Of a stretch of 64,000 bases of DNA, positions 1 through 8,951 are shown piece by piece. The notes beneath the pieces were generated by a model. The model did not search any database and was not told the DNA's origin. It saw only the letters and a program-made list of their open reading frames with translations. Both the position numbers and the translations under genes were made by a program. The DNA comes from Ilyomonas sp965247435 (GTDB taxonomy: Bacteria; Bacteroidota; Bacteroidia; Chitinophagales; Chitinophagaceae): positions 4,588,001 to 4,652,000 of the forward strand of contig OZ252019.1 of the NCBI GenBank assembly GCA_965247435.1, written 5' to 3'. The first letter of the stretch is position 1. Each line of letters begins with the position of its first letter.

Positions 1-3
1 ACT

Positions 4-30
4 ATTAGTCTATAAATTTGGTGGACTAAT
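4..30. promoter_or_regulatory. Operator-like inverted repeat near the window edge
   Basis: ATTAGTC at 4-10 is mirrored by GACTAAT at 24-30 across a 13-nt AT-rich spacer. Dyads of this size, with 7-nt arms about two helical turns apart, suit a dimeric repressor. It lies about 230 bp upstream of the redoxin-like gene and just inside the window, so it could serve that gene or one to the left. The regulator is unknown; an Rrf2-type site is a guess. Confidence 0.3.
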
Positions 31-258
31 AAGCATCCTTTAGTTTTGTGAGCCCTATCAAAAGACTATGCACTTTTCCTCTTCTATAATGCGATGTTGT
101 ATGCGCGCTGATGTGCAGGTAATAGCCTGACAATTACCGTACTTTTTTATACATTTTTTATTACCGGCACTTCCTTTCTGATTTCACTTTTTGCTACACC
201 TGAGCAAAAACATTCCTTACTTCCTTTATTTATTTTATAAGCACACAATCGCAGCATC

Positions 259-933
259 ATGCCTACAACACTATCCGCATTTTCAAAAGAGAACCTACAT
301 ATTATTGGCGATACAGATCTATTATCTTCCGATACTAATCATTATGGGTATCAGCCTCTTGCTAAGGGCGGATGTATTCCTGCATTTAGCCTTCCTTCAG
401 AAGCAGGTATCATCAATGCTCTTGCGCCTTTACTTAAGCGGGAGACGCTCATCACCCTGCAGGACTTTTTAGACTATCAGCAACCCCTGGTGATCGCTTT
501 TTTAGGTGCGCCCGGCCAGGCAGCGGCAGATATATTAAAACTCGAAAAGTTAGGGACCGGCATTCAGCAATGTGGCGGCAGGCTGCTGGTACTTACAGCG
601 ATAGCGCCCCGGCACCTCCGCAGGCAATTACGGCAATCCGATACATTTACCCTGTTTTACGACAAAGACAATACGATTGCCGAACTGTTTGGATTGTACG
701 ACCCGCAAAACCCTTTGTGGCAGTGGGTTTCAGGGATTGAGGAAGAAGAACAGGTATTACCGGCCTTATATGTGGCAGCACCCGACCGGAATATTACATT
801 TAGCTATGTTGACTATCATTTCAGCTTATTTACCGGCAGCATGCAGCACTGGCATGCCGGCCTGCTGAATGCTGTGCAGGCAGTCGCCAATCAATACTGT
901 TACCAGCAGGCAACATACAGGCGGGTGTCATAA
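259..933 (+). CDS. Peroxiredoxin-like (AhpC/TSA fold) protein lacking the peroxidatic cysteine
   Basis: A 224-residue soluble protein with no signal peptide. The order of elements follows the AhpC/TSA redoxin fold: an entry segment (CIPAFSLPS, about residues 42-50), a central strand PLVIAFLG at about 75-82, then LFYDKDNTIAELFGLYD at about 132-148. In active family members the central strand is followed by a WCPYC-like peroxidatic motif. Here it reads GAPGQAAADILKLE, so the catalytic Cys is absent. The remaining Cys residues are not at that site. The fold assignment is fairly secure. Peroxidase activity is unlikely, and a binding or regulatory role is inference. A hairpin at 970-989 follows the gene. 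Confidence 0.6.
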   Translation: MPTTLSAFSKENLHIIGDTDLLSSDTNHYGYQPLAKGGCIPAFSLPSEAGIINALAPLLKRETLITLQDFLDYQQPLVIAFLGAPGQAAADILKLEKLGTGIQQCGGRLLVLTAIAPRHLRRQLRQSDTFTLFYDKDNTIAELFGLYDPQNPLWQWVSGIEEEEQVLPALYVAAPDRNITFSYVDYHFSLFTGSMQHWHAGLLNAVQAVANQYCYQQATYRRVS

Positions 934-969
934 AAACGTTTCTTTTTCAAGTTGTGTAATAAATAGCAG

Positions 970-989
970 GAGCTGCCTTTTGGCGGCTC
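970..989 (+). terminator. Probable terminator after the redoxin-like gene
   Basis: GAGCTGCC pairs with GGCGGCTC (8 bp, one G-U) around a TTTT loop and is followed by a T-rich stretch. It lies 37 nt after the stop of the upstream gene. Confidence 0.45.
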
Positions 990-1401
990 TTCCTTTATGA
1001 AGCAGCAGGATAATCAAGATTCAATTTAAATAATAAGTACAGGCTGGCAGGAAATGCTGTAAACCGTTAAACATCCGGCCTGTACCGGCCATTAATCAGC
1101 AACTGTATTGATGAAAACCGGCCTTGTCCGCTACGGAAATACCATACAACTGCAGGCCGCCTACCGGTCAACAACTTTTGCTGAACAATAAAAATCTGCG
1201 GTATAGAACCAACATCAGCCAGCACTATCCAGCTCTTTTTTTACAGGGCTGGCTGCTATATTTAATAGTACCCGTTATACGGTCGCCAGTGGAAGCGGAT
1301 CATCATTACCACCACAGGTCTTTCTTCCGGTTTTTACTATATTTAATGCCGGTAGAATTTAGAACTCCGCGTTAAAACTTAAATTCCTTTATTTTGCCCT
1401 C
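990..1401. other. Intergenic region, nothing recognisable
   Basis: About 410 nt between the terminator-like hairpin and dut. The only open frame of any size (83 codons from 1124) has no hydrophobic core pattern or family resemblance. A promoter for dut must lie near the right end; TTTATTTTGCCC just before the TTG start resembles a Bacteroidota -7 box placed very close to the gene, which would make the dut mRNA nearly leaderless. Confidence 0.4.
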
Positions 1402-1845
1402 TTGACCAAGCCAACCGTCCATATCATTAACCGTTCGCAAAACCCGTTGCCGCAATACGCCACACCCGGCGCTGCGGGTATGGATATACGAGCCGATATT
1501 CCCGCTGCCATCACCTTACAGCCTTTGGAAAGGATTTTGATACCAACAGGCCTGTACATTGAGCTGCCGGAAGGCTACGAAACGCAGGTGCGTCCGCGCA
1601 GTGGCCTCGCTATCAGGCAAGGTATTACCTGCCTCAATAGCCCCGGCACTATAGATGCAGATTACCGCGGCGAGATAAAAGTAATCCTGATTAATTTTTC
1701 GAACGAGGAGCAGGTAATACAGCCCGGCGACCGTATTGCGCAATTAGTAGTGCAGCGCGTAGCGCAGATAGAATGGATAGAAGTAAATATGCTAAATGAA
1801 ACAGGCCGCAGCGATGGCGGCTTTGGACATACCGGCAGGCAATAA
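1402..1845 (+). CDS. dut: dUTP diphosphatase (dUTPase)
   Basis: Hydrolyses dUTP to dUMP and pyrophosphate, keeping uracil out of DNA and feeding dTMP synthesis. The 147-residue length is standard for the homotrimeric enzyme. All five family motifs are visible: AAGMDIRA (24-31), RPRSGLA (64-70), the NSPGTIDADYRGE block (79-91, with Asp87 in the position of the catalytic Asp), GDRIAQL (109-115) and the C-terminal P-loop-like RSDGGFGHTG (136-145). The start is TTG; no in-frame ATG precedes motif 1 and the N-terminus fits the family, so the rare start is accepted. The gene precedes a DUF4292/EnvC pair. Confidence 0.95.
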   Translation: MTKPTVHIINRSQNPLPQYATPGAAGMDIRADIPAAITLQPLERILIPTGLYIELPEGYETQVRPRSGLAIRQGITCLNSPGTIDADYRGEIKVILINFSNEEQVIQPGDRIAQLVVQRVAQIEWIEVNMLNETGRSDGGFGHTGRQ

Positions 1846-1873
1846 AAATTAATTAAAACAGTGTAAAACATCC

Positions 1874-1890
1874 GCTTCTTCTGAAGAAGC
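1874..1890 (+). repeat. Short perfect hairpin between dut and the DUF4292 gene
   Basis: GCTTCTT and AAGAAGC pair around a CTG loop, 28 nt after dut and 14 nt before the next ATG. There is no U tract, so it is not a clear terminator. It could stabilise the mRNA or reduce expression of the next gene. Confidence 0.3.
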
Positions 1891-1903
1891 ACTTTTAATC
1901 AGC

Positions 1904-2743
1904 ATGAAAAAAAACAGCACCCTGATAAACCGCAGTATTTGTATAATGATTTGTCTTGTACTGGCATTGGCTGCCTGCCGCCCGGTAAAGAAAGTGCAGC
2001 GCATCGGTGCAGTAATCTCTACAAAAGATACTGTTGGCGCAGTAACAAATCACGCTGCGGGTGTAGATTCGGCAAGCATTATCAGAAACATCATCGGCAC
2101 AGTAAATAAACAGCGTATTAATTTTAAAACCTTTTCTGCCAAAGTAAAAATGGACTACGATGGCAGTGAGGGTAACGGGCAGGCCACCGTGTACCTGCGC
2201 ATGCAAAAAGACAGCATCATCTGGCTATCGCTCACCGGCGCATTTGGTATTGAAGGCTTCCGGGTTATTATTACCAAAGACAGTGTAAAGCTGATGAACA
2301 AACTGGAGAAAGTGGTACAATACAAATCAATAAGTTACCTGCAAAACCTTACGCATGTGCCGGTCAACTTTTATGATATGCAGGCTATTCTTATCGGCAA
2401 TCCTGTTTATCTCGACAGCAATATCCTTTCGTATAAATACAACGACAACAACCTGCTGATACTGATGGCCGGCAGCATATTTAAAAACCTGCTGACGCTT
2501 GACAAAAATAACCTGCAGCTATTGCATAGTAAGCTGGATGATGTTGACCCGGCTAAGAACCGCACCGCCGATTTTACTTTTGATAACTACGAAAAAGCGG
2601 GCAATTATAATTTTTCTACCCAGCGCAAAGTCTCTGTAGCAGAGAAAGCGCGGCTCGATATTGACCTCGAATTCAAGCAATACAACTTCGACGAGCCGGA
2701 GTCTTTTCCATTTAATATTCCTAAAAGTTATAAAAGCAGATAA
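1904..2743 (+). CDS. DUF4292 family lipoprotein
   Basis: A 279-residue lipoprotein: a Lys-rich start and hydrophobic stretch lead to the lipobox LAAC with Cys25. The body alternates beta strands (DGSEGNGQATVYLRMQKDSIIWLSL, shown here only as a landmark around 66-90) and resembles the DUF4292 family, which is related in fold to LolA/LolB-type lipid-binding half-barrels. In Bacteroidota this family usually sits directly upstream of an M23/EnvC gene, as here (67-nt gap). A role in moving lipoproteins or envelope lipids to the outer membrane is inferred from the fold, not shown. Confidence 0.75.
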   Translation: MKKNSTLINRSICIMICLVLALAACRPVKKVQRIGAVISTKDTVGAVTNHAAGVDSASIIRNIIGTVNKQRINFKTFSAKVKMDYDGSEGNGQATVYLRMQKDSIIWLSLTGAFGIEGFRVIITKDSVKLMNKLEKVVQYKSISYLQNLTHVPVNFYDMQAILIGNPVYLDSNILSYKYNDNNLLILMAGSIFKNLLTLDKNNLQLLHSKLDDVDPAKNRTADFTFDNYEKAGNYNFSTQRKVSVAEKARLDIDLEFKQYNFDEPESFPFNIPKSYKSR

Positions 2744-2810
2744 TATTTAGCAGTGGTACTACGTACTGTACTTACCTGCAGCAGTTATTGCTGTTTCTTT
2801 ACTTTTAAAG

Positions 2811-4175
2811 ATGTTTTACATGCTTAAACAACTAATTGTTTTATTAATAGTGCTGACGGCAGCCATTGCTGTATCGGCACAGCAGACAAAGGAAGAAATA
2901 CAGAAAAAGCAGCAACAGCTTCAGCGCGAGCTGGCCGACCTTAACAGTACGCTCAGCGATATTAAGAAGAGTAAAAAGCAATCGCTTAGTCAACTGGCGC
3001 TGGTACAACGCAAAATAAAGGCGCGCGAAGAACTGGTAAGCAGCATCAACAAGCAATTGCACCAGATAGACGATGCGATCTACCTGAACAGTTTAGACAT
3101 TTACCGGTATAAGCGGGAGCTGGACACGCTTAAAGCCAACTATGCCAAGAGCTTAGTATTTGCGTACCGCAACCGCAGCAATTACGACTATCTCAATTTT
3201 ATTTTTTCGGCCAATTCCTTTAATGATGCCATGAAGCGTGTAGCCTATCTTAAAAGCTATCGCCAGTTTCGCGAAACCCAGGTTGATAATATATTAAAAA
3301 CGCAGAACCTGCTGCAGACAAAAGTGAGTTCTCTTAACCTGAGTAAAAACGAAAAGAGCAGTACGCTGCAGGAACAGGGCAAGCAATTGCAGCAAATGGA
3401 AGTTGACCGCAAAGAGAAAGACAACGTAGTACAAGACCTGAAAGGCCAGGAGAAAGAACTGGCTTCGCAAATACAGGACCGCGAGGCGACCCGTAAAAAA
3501 TTAAACAACCAGCTACAGTTGATTATCCGCCGGGAGATAGCCGAAGCCCGCCGCAAAGAAGCCGAACGGCAGGCACAGATAGCCAAACAGAGAGAAGACG
3601 AAAGGAAGCGCAAACAGGCCGAGCAACAGGCGCAGGCTGCCAATAGCGCCGGTGCCACGCAGCCTGCACAAAACAATACAACAGCAGCGGTTGCGCCACC
3701 GCCGGTGCGAAATCCAAACCGCACATACAGCCCGCTGGAATCTACCGAAGAGAATATGACCGCCTCTGTAAATTTTGAAAACAGCCGCGGGCGGCTACCG
3801 TGGCCGGTTGGCAGCGGTCTAATTGTAGCTCCTTTTGGAGTATATGAGATACCCGGAACAAAACTTAAAGATTCAAACGATGGTATAGATATAGGTGTGC
3901 CGGCCGGCGCTACTGTAAAGGCCGTGGCGGATGGAGAAGTTTCGGCAGTAGTAAGCGACGGAGATGTGAAAACGGTAATTGTAAGACATGGTAAGTACTT
4001 CACAACGTATAGCAATCTTTCTTCTGTGAGTGTAAACAGGAAAGATAAGGTGCAGGCAGGCACTGTTGTTGGCAAGGCAGGTTTGGGTGATGATGGTGGC
4101 GGTATGCTTAAGTTTATGGTAATGAACGAACAGGGAAGCTTCTTAAATCCTACCGGCTGGTTAAGAGGCAGGTAA
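2811..4175 (+). CDS. EnvC-like murein hydrolase activator (degenerate M23 domain)
   Basis: Signal peptide with a cut after VSA; then a long charged, Gln/Lys/Glu-rich coiled coil (about 25-260); a low-complexity Ala/Gln/Pro linker (about 265-315); and a C-terminal LytM/M23 domain (about 335-452). In active M23 peptidases the zinc ligands are HxxxD and HxH. Here the first site reads NDGIDIG, keeping Asp but not His, and the last reads LKFMVM in place of LHFE. This loss is characteristic of EnvC-type proteins, which activate periplasmic amidases at the division septum rather than cutting peptidoglycan. A second possible start lies at 2820, giving a more usual signal peptide. Paired with the upstream DUF4292 gene. 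Confidence 0.85.
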   Translation: MFYMLKQLIVLLIVLTAAIAVSAQQTKEEIQKKQQQLQRELADLNSTLSDIKKSKKQSLSQLALVQRKIKAREELVSSINKQLHQIDDAIYLNSLDIYRYKRELDTLKANYAKSLVFAYRNRSNYDYLNFIFSANSFNDAMKRVAYLKSYRQFRETQVDNILKTQNLLQTKVSSLNLSKNEKSSTLQEQGKQLQQMEVDRKEKDNVVQDLKGQEKELASQIQDREATRKKLNNQLQLIIRREIAEARRKEAERQAQIAKQREDERKRKQAEQQAQAANSAGATQPAQNNTTAAVAPPPVRNPNRTYSPLESTEENMTASVNFENSRGRLPWPVGSGLIVAPFGVYEIPGTKLKDSNDGIDIGVPAGATVKAVADGEVSAVVSDGDVKTVIVRHGKYFTTYSNLSSVSVNRKDKVQAGTVVGKAGLGDDGGGMLKFMVMNEQGSFLNPTGWLRGR

Positions 4176-4378
4176 CCGGTTAACTTCATTACCTGCTGCG
4201 TAAATAGTTGTAAACTTTAAAGCAAATAAAAAATCTTTTATAATAAAATATCCGGCATTTCCGGCCATACCACGACCACAAGCTAATGGTATAAAATAAA
4301 TATTAATCGCTTATTTCTTCTGTATGATACAATCAATAAGCTGTTATGGATAAGCAATTATTACAGTATAGCATAAAA

Positions 4379-4415
4379 AAACAGCCGGTGCTTTCTGTAT
4401 AAGCACCGGCTGTTT
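4379..4415 (-). terminator. Strong rho-independent terminator
   Basis: A 15-bp perfect stem (4379-4393 with 4401-4415) and a 7-nt loop. Read on the minus strand it is followed by a U-rich tract, placing it as the terminator of the Bax-inhibitor gene that ends at 4438. With flanking A/T on both sides it may also end transcripts from the EnvC side. Confidence 0.85.
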
Positions 4416-4437
4416 AGGTAAAATCAACGCTGCTATT

Positions 4438-5205
4438 CTATTTGCGGCTGGCAAAGCGGCTGAGCAGTTTTAATATTTCTATATACAGCCACACCATTGT
4501 TACCAGTAAGCCCCATGCGCCATACCACTCCATGTGCTTGGGCGCACCGGATGCAGCTCCTACTTCAATATTTTCAAAATCAAGTATCAGGCTTAAGGCA
4601 GCAATCGCTACAATAAACAGGTTGATACCAATGGCTAAAGGACTGCTGTCGGTAATACGCATGAATGGGATGTTTACATGGAAAAGCGACAGTACAATAG
4701 TGATCAGGTAAAAGATGCCGATGCCGATTACAGAAGACAGGATAACCGCCTTAAACTTTTGTGTAGGTTTAATAATGCGAAAATTATACAGCAAAAACAT
4801 AGCAATGGCTACTCCAAACGTGAGACCTACCGCGGTAAGCACCAGGTTTGGATATTTTGCTGCAAACATGTCGTTGATGATCGCCGAAATAGCGCCTAAT
4901 GCAAAACCTTCGAGCAGGCCGTAAGCCGGCGCCAGGTACTTTGCAAGCGTAGGCTTAAAAGATATCACCAGGCCGGTACCCAAGCCACCTAAAATGCCAA
5001 CCCACAGGTAAGTCATCATGGTATCTTGTCTTAACTGCGCATACATATTCCAGGTATATACTGCGCCTACGAGTACCATCATTAATAGAAATCCAAATTT
5101 TACAATAGACCCTTGTACGGTCATTACTCCATCTTCGGTACGATCCACACTCCTGTCAAAAACTTTTTGCGATAGTGTAGGATTGCCGGATTGAAAAAGT
5201 GCCAT
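4438..5205 (-). CDS. Bax inhibitor-1/YccA family membrane protein
   Basis: 255 residues with about seven transmembrane segments and a short charged cytoplasmic N-terminus. The family signature near the C-terminus is visible: a Gly/Ala/Asp-rich stretch (ILDFENIEVGAASGAPK) followed by the EWYGAWGLLVTMVWLYIE segment. Members are inner-membrane proteins related to TMBIM calcium-leak channels and to YccA, a modulator of FtsH. The gene lies 26 nt downstream of the polysaccharide deacetylase gene on the same strand, so the two are probably co-transcribed. A strong terminator follows. Confidence 0.85.
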   Translation of the reverse strand: MALFQSGNPTLSQKVFDRSVDRTEDGVMTVQGSIVKFGFLLMMVLVGAVYTWNMYAQLRQDTMMTYLWVGILGGLGTGLVISFKPTLAKYLAPAYGLLEGFALGAISAIINDMFAAKYPNLVLTAVGLTFGVAIAMFLLYNFRIIKPTQKFKAVILSSVIGIGIFYLITIVLSLFHVNIPFMRITDSSPLAIGINLFIVAIAALSLILDFENIEVGAASGAPKHMEWYGAWGLLVTMVWLYIEILKLLSRFASRK

Positions 5206-5231
5206 AGTGTTTATTCCTTATTTTTTATTGA

Positions 5232-6116
5232 TTACAATTTTTTCGGCTGCGCCTGCATCGGGTATTTGTCAATTGTTTCAAATACATAATGCGGGTTCTG
5301 CTTTAGCGAGGCTACAAATTTATGCAAAGAATCGGTATAGGCAGCCGTATGAAACATGCGATCGTGTGCCAGCAGCACAATATTATTTTTTTTATAACAT
5401 TCATTCTTCTGCAGTGTGTTTTCTATCATTTTCACCATGGTAGCTACGCTTTGCACCGGGTGCGCCCCGCCCTTTTCCGGTTTAAAGTTCCATTCCACAT
5501 CCCAGCCCATTACTTTATACCCGGCCGAATCCAGCAGCACACATACCGGCCTTGTAAGTTTTGAAGCACGGATAGTGCCATTGCGCACCCAGCAGTTATT
5601 GCCGGGCAGGCGGATAATTTTATAGGGTACTTTTAACGAATCCTGCGCCTTTTTAAAATCTTCCAGCGCCGCATACGGGTGCGTATAAAACGTTTTGTAC
5701 TTGTCGCGGAAAGCATGCGTATAACTGTGGTTGGCCAACAGGATAGCCGGGTAGCTTTCATTAATGGTATCTTTTATTCTTTTCAGGAAAGCATCATATA
5801 CATGCATGCCAACCATAAAAAAACTGGCTTTTACACCTAACTCTTTTAAGGTATGATAACACTCCAGGGTGCCCGGCTGCGGGCCGTCATCAAACGTAAG
5901 GTAAATGTACTGCCGCGTACTGTCGTACACATCAGAACTGGTTTCGGGTTCCTTCTGCGGTATTGCAGCAGTTGCCTTAACAGCAGTATCACTGGTCTGC
6001 CCGGCTGACTGATTGTTTTTTAAGGAAGCATCCTTGCAGGCAGCAAATGCAAAAAGGGAAAACAGGGAAACAGCAGTTACAAACAGCGCAGCAGGCTGTT
6101 TAATAAAGAAGAACAT
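5232..6116 (-). CDS. Polysaccharide deacetylase lipoprotein (NodB domain, CE4)
   Basis: A 294-residue lipoprotein with lipobox FAAC (Cys27), a 40-residue linker and a NodB domain. CE4 motifs are present: TFDDGP at 74-79 (catalytic base and metal Asp), HSYTH further on (two metal His), RLPG and a late LLAHD (catalytic His region). Such enzymes remove N-acetyl groups from peptidoglycan, chitin or exopolysaccharide using a divalent metal. It is divergent from the exopolysaccharide export operon that starts 300 nt away, so a substrate in that polymer is possible but unproved. Followed by the Bax-inhibitor gene. Confidence 0.85.
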   Translation of the reverse strand: MFFFIKQPAALFVTAVSLFSLFAFAACKDASLKNNQSAGQTSDTAVKATAAIPQKEPETSSDVYDSTRQYIYLTFDDGPQPGTLECYHTLKELGVKASFFMVGMHVYDAFLKRIKDTINESYPAILLANHSYTHAFRDKYKTFYTHPYAALEDFKKAQDSLKVPYKIIRLPGNNCWVRNGTIRASKLTRPVCVLLDSAGYKVMGWDVEWNFKPEKGGAHPVQSVATMVKMIENTLQKNECYKKNNIVLLAHDRMFHTAAYTDSLHKFVASLKQNPHYVFETIDKYPMQAQPKKL

Positions 6117-6453
6117 AGTAGAACAAATTGAAGCCGTAAAGATAGAAGGCGTACCTCCTATCGCATTGAGTATTAAAATAATTTAACTAAAATAAATTGG
6201 CCTGCGGAAGCTGGTCTTTATATTAGCCTCCTGCCGACGTTGCAACTCCGGTAAGGGTACTTATAGAAAGTACAGGCTAAAACTTCTACATTTGCACACC
6301 TTTTTTGGCAAAGAAACGTTTTAAAGATGCTGTTGTAAAATAAGTCGTTTGCTTTACCAACTACAGGCTTTTAATTAATTATATGCACAACGGCTTTTTC
6401 AAACGGCTATACTACTTATTTAAGTATTGAAAGCTTTCGCTCTATTAATCAGT
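6117..6453. promoter_or_regulatory. Divergent promoter region with a -7 box for the polysaccharide operon
   Basis: The intergenic region separates the deacetylase (minus) from the export operon (plus). TACATTTG at 6287-6294 is a perfect match to the Bacteroidota -7 element TAnnTTTG. A clear -33 TTTG at the right distance is not visible. It implies a 5' leader of roughly 150 nt before the ATG at 6454, long enough for post-transcriptional control, but no known riboswitch fold was recognised. Confidence 0.5.
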
Positions 6454-8871
6454 ATGAAAAAAATTATCTTCCTGGCGCTGTTAGTTCTTGCGTGTTCTTA
6501 TTCGGTATATTCTCAAACACTGCCTGCCAATTTTTCTAATATCAGGTCAGCCGCCATCAGCGATGCGCAGCTCAACCAGATTGTTCAGCAAATGGGCGCT
6601 TCCGGTTACAAGCCCGGCCAGTTTTTTGAACTGGCGGTCGCAAGGGGCATGAACCCTGCGGAAGCGACATTGGTGCAGGACCGCATTAACAAAAAGACCA
6701 ACCCATTAACCAGCGCCGACAATGACAGTACGGTAAACACTACTGATTCTTTGCAGCGCAAAACATCCGGAGATACTTCCAATATTAAGGCAAATCCCAA
6801 CCCGCTGCAGTTGTACGGTGCAGAAATATTCAGCAACGGCAACCTGACCTTCGAGCCCAACCTGCGCATTGCCACCCCTGTTAATTATATAATTGGTCCG
6901 GATGATGAAATAGTAGTGATTATTTCCGGCTATCAGGAATACAACAACCGGTTTAAAGTAAACCCGGAAGGCTTCATCAGTATCCCCAATGTAGGGGTGG
7001 TGTATGTGGCCGGGTTAACCTTTGAAGAAGCATCCAGGCGCATTAAGGATAAACTTACCGCCAATGGCTACAGCAACATACGCACCGGGCTTACAAAAGT
7101 AAATATAACACTCGGCGCCATCAGAAGCATAAGGGTTACCTTACTTGGAGAGGTAAGAAAACCAGGCACCTACACCCTGCCGTCGCTGGCTACCGTATTT
7201 AATGCGCTGTATGCATCGGGCGGCCCCAACGACCGCGGTTCTTTCCGGAATATAGAAATCATCAGAAATAATACGGTAGCAGGCAAGCTGGATGTATATG
7301 ATTTCCTGAGCAAGGGCGACCTGCGAAGTAATATTTTACTGGCTGACCAGGACATTATCCGTATTCCTACCTATACCAAGCGCGTAACCCTGAAAGGCGC
7401 TTTTAAACGCCCCGGCATTTATGAGGTAACAGCCGGAGAAACCTTACAGGATATCATCAGTTACGCCGGCGGCTTTACAGATGACGCCGCTACTGCTTCT
7501 ATTTCGGCGGTGCAGCTTACGAGCACCCAACGCCGCATTACCGATATTCCGAATACCGGCTTCGCCTCGTTCATTCCTCAGAATGCCGACCAATATACGG
7601 TAGGAAAAATACAGGACCGGTACGAAAACCGGGTGCAGGTGAGCGGTGCCGTCTTCTCGCCCGGCAGCTATGCCTGGCAGCCGGGCCTTACCTTGAAAGA
7701 ATTGCTGCTGAATAAAGCAAAAGGCGTAAAGGAAGAGGCCTACTTAGCACAGGGATTTATAAGAAGACTGCAAAGCGATTACTCACCGGTAGCTTTAAAC
7801 TTTAATGTGAGTGATGTGCTCGCCGGCCGGAGCAATATTATTTTGCAGAAAGAAGATGCTGTTACTATTTTATCCAACTTCGACCTGCGCGAAAACTTTA
7901 ATGTTTCTATAGACGGCGCTGTTGCAAAGCCCGGCGATATACCTTATATAGACAGCCTTACCTTACAGGATGCTATTCTGCAGGCAGGTGGTTTAACCAT
8001 CAGTGCAGATAATAAAATTGAGATTTCACGCCGTACTAAAAAGGCCAATCCTTTGGATAAAAACGCAGAGATAGCGCAAACGATAGAAGTGATGTACGAT
8101 TCTTCTTTTTTTAGCGGCGGCACTAATATAAAGCTGGAGCCGTACGATAGAATTCTGGTAAAAGCCAACCCATCCTTTGTACTGCCGCAACAGGCATTTG
8201 TTAATGGCGATGTCTTATACCCCGGCAGCTACACCTTGCAAACAAAAACAGAAACCGCTACGTCGCTCATCAACCGCAGCGGTGGTTTGCTGCCTACCGC
8301 TAATGCGGGCTCTGCGTACCTGCTGCGCCTGCGGGATAATGCTACTGAAACCGAACGCAGGCGCCACCTCGAAGCCATTACCAACGACGACAAGCAGGTG
8401 TATATTACCAATGATATGCTGGGCGCTTACGACCGCTTTATTTTAGATCTGAATTATTTAAAAACGCATCCCGGCTCTGTGCAGGATGTAGTGCTGAAGC
8501 CCGGAGATGTACTGGTGATAAACCCGCTCAACAACAATGTAAAGGTGAGCGGACAGGTATATAATCCTTCCATCTCGGTATATGAAGAAGGAAAGCCATT
8601 AGGCTATTATATTGACCGGGCCGGCGGATATGCACCTAACAGCAAAAAGAAAAATACGCTGGTTATTTATCCCAACGGGGAAGCAAAGAAAACCAAGCAT
8701 TTTTTATTTTTCAAAAACAGCCCTTCTATAGCGCCGGGCTCCGAAGTAATTGTACCGAAAGAGCAGGTAAAGGAGCGGCACCGGCTTAGCACCGGTGAAG
8801 TAATCGGCATTACGGGAAGCGTGGCATCGCTGGCGGCAGTAGTGGTAGCCTTGCTGAATTATATCAGGTAA
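6454..8871 (+). CDS. Wza-like polysaccharide export protein with several SLBB domains
   Basis: An outer-membrane/periplasmic polysaccharide exporter, 805 residues from the ATG at 6454. This start gives a clean signal peptide (KKIIFLALLVLACS, cut near VYSQ); an upstream in-frame TTG at 6427 would add nine residues before it and is less likely. The Poly_export domain (about 130-215, with YIIGPDDEIVV) is followed by a series of SLBB repeats of the form V-x-L/V-x-G-x-V-x-x-P-G-x-Y (for example GEVRKPGTY, GAFKRPGIY, GAVFSPGSY, GAVAKPGDI, GDVLYPGSY, GQVYNPSI). A C-terminal hydrophobic helix ends the protein. First gene of a Wzx/Wzy-type cluster; the long multi-SLBB form is usual in Bacteroidota. 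Confidence 0.9.
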   Translation: MKKIIFLALLVLACSYSVYSQTLPANFSNIRSAAISDAQLNQIVQQMGASGYKPGQFFELAVARGMNPAEATLVQDRINKKTNPLTSADNDSTVNTTDSLQRKTSGDTSNIKANPNPLQLYGAEIFSNGNLTFEPNLRIATPVNYIIGPDDEIVVIISGYQEYNNRFKVNPEGFISIPNVGVVYVAGLTFEEASRRIKDKLTANGYSNIRTGLTKVNITLGAIRSIRVTLLGEVRKPGTYTLPSLATVFNALYASGGPNDRGSFRNIEIIRNNTVAGKLDVYDFLSKGDLRSNILLADQDIIRIPTYTKRVTLKGAFKRPGIYEVTAGETLQDIISYAGGFTDDAATASISAVQLTSTQRRITDIPNTGFASFIPQNADQYTVGKIQDRYENRVQVSGAVFSPGSYAWQPGLTLKELLLNKAKGVKEEAYLAQGFIRRLQSDYSPVALNFNVSDVLAGRSNIILQKEDAVTILSNFDLRENFNVSIDGAVAKPGDIPYIDSLTLQDAILQAGGLTISADNKIEISRRTKKANPLDKNAEIAQTIEVMYDSSFFSGGTNIKLEPYDRILVKANPSFVLPQQAFVNGDVLYPGSYTLQTKTETATSLINRSGGLLPTANAGSAYLLRLRDNATETERRRHLEAITNDDKQVYITNDMLGAYDRFILDLNYLKTHPGSVQDVVLKPGDVLVINPLNNNVKVSGQVYNPSISVYEEGKPLGYYIDRAGGYAPNSKKKNTLVIYPNGEAKKTKHFLFFKNSPSIAPGSEVIVPKEQVKERHRLSTGEVIGITGSVASLAAVVVALLNYIR

Positions 8872-8951
8872 TAAATAAAAAACGGCTTTTTACAGTTTAC
8901 AAAAATGAAGAAATACAAGGATGGCTTTATTGTTTTTAATATCAACCGCGC

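Noticed and set aside
1124..1375. 83-codon frame upstream of dut
   Set aside because: No motif or hydrophobic pattern, and poor codon use compared with the neighbours.
3257..4189. 310-codon minus-strand frame opposite the EnvC-like gene
   Set aside because: It mirrors the repetitive coiled-coil coding of the plus strand, gives Ser/Cys-rich sequence without a signal or domain, and the plus frame is a clear family member.
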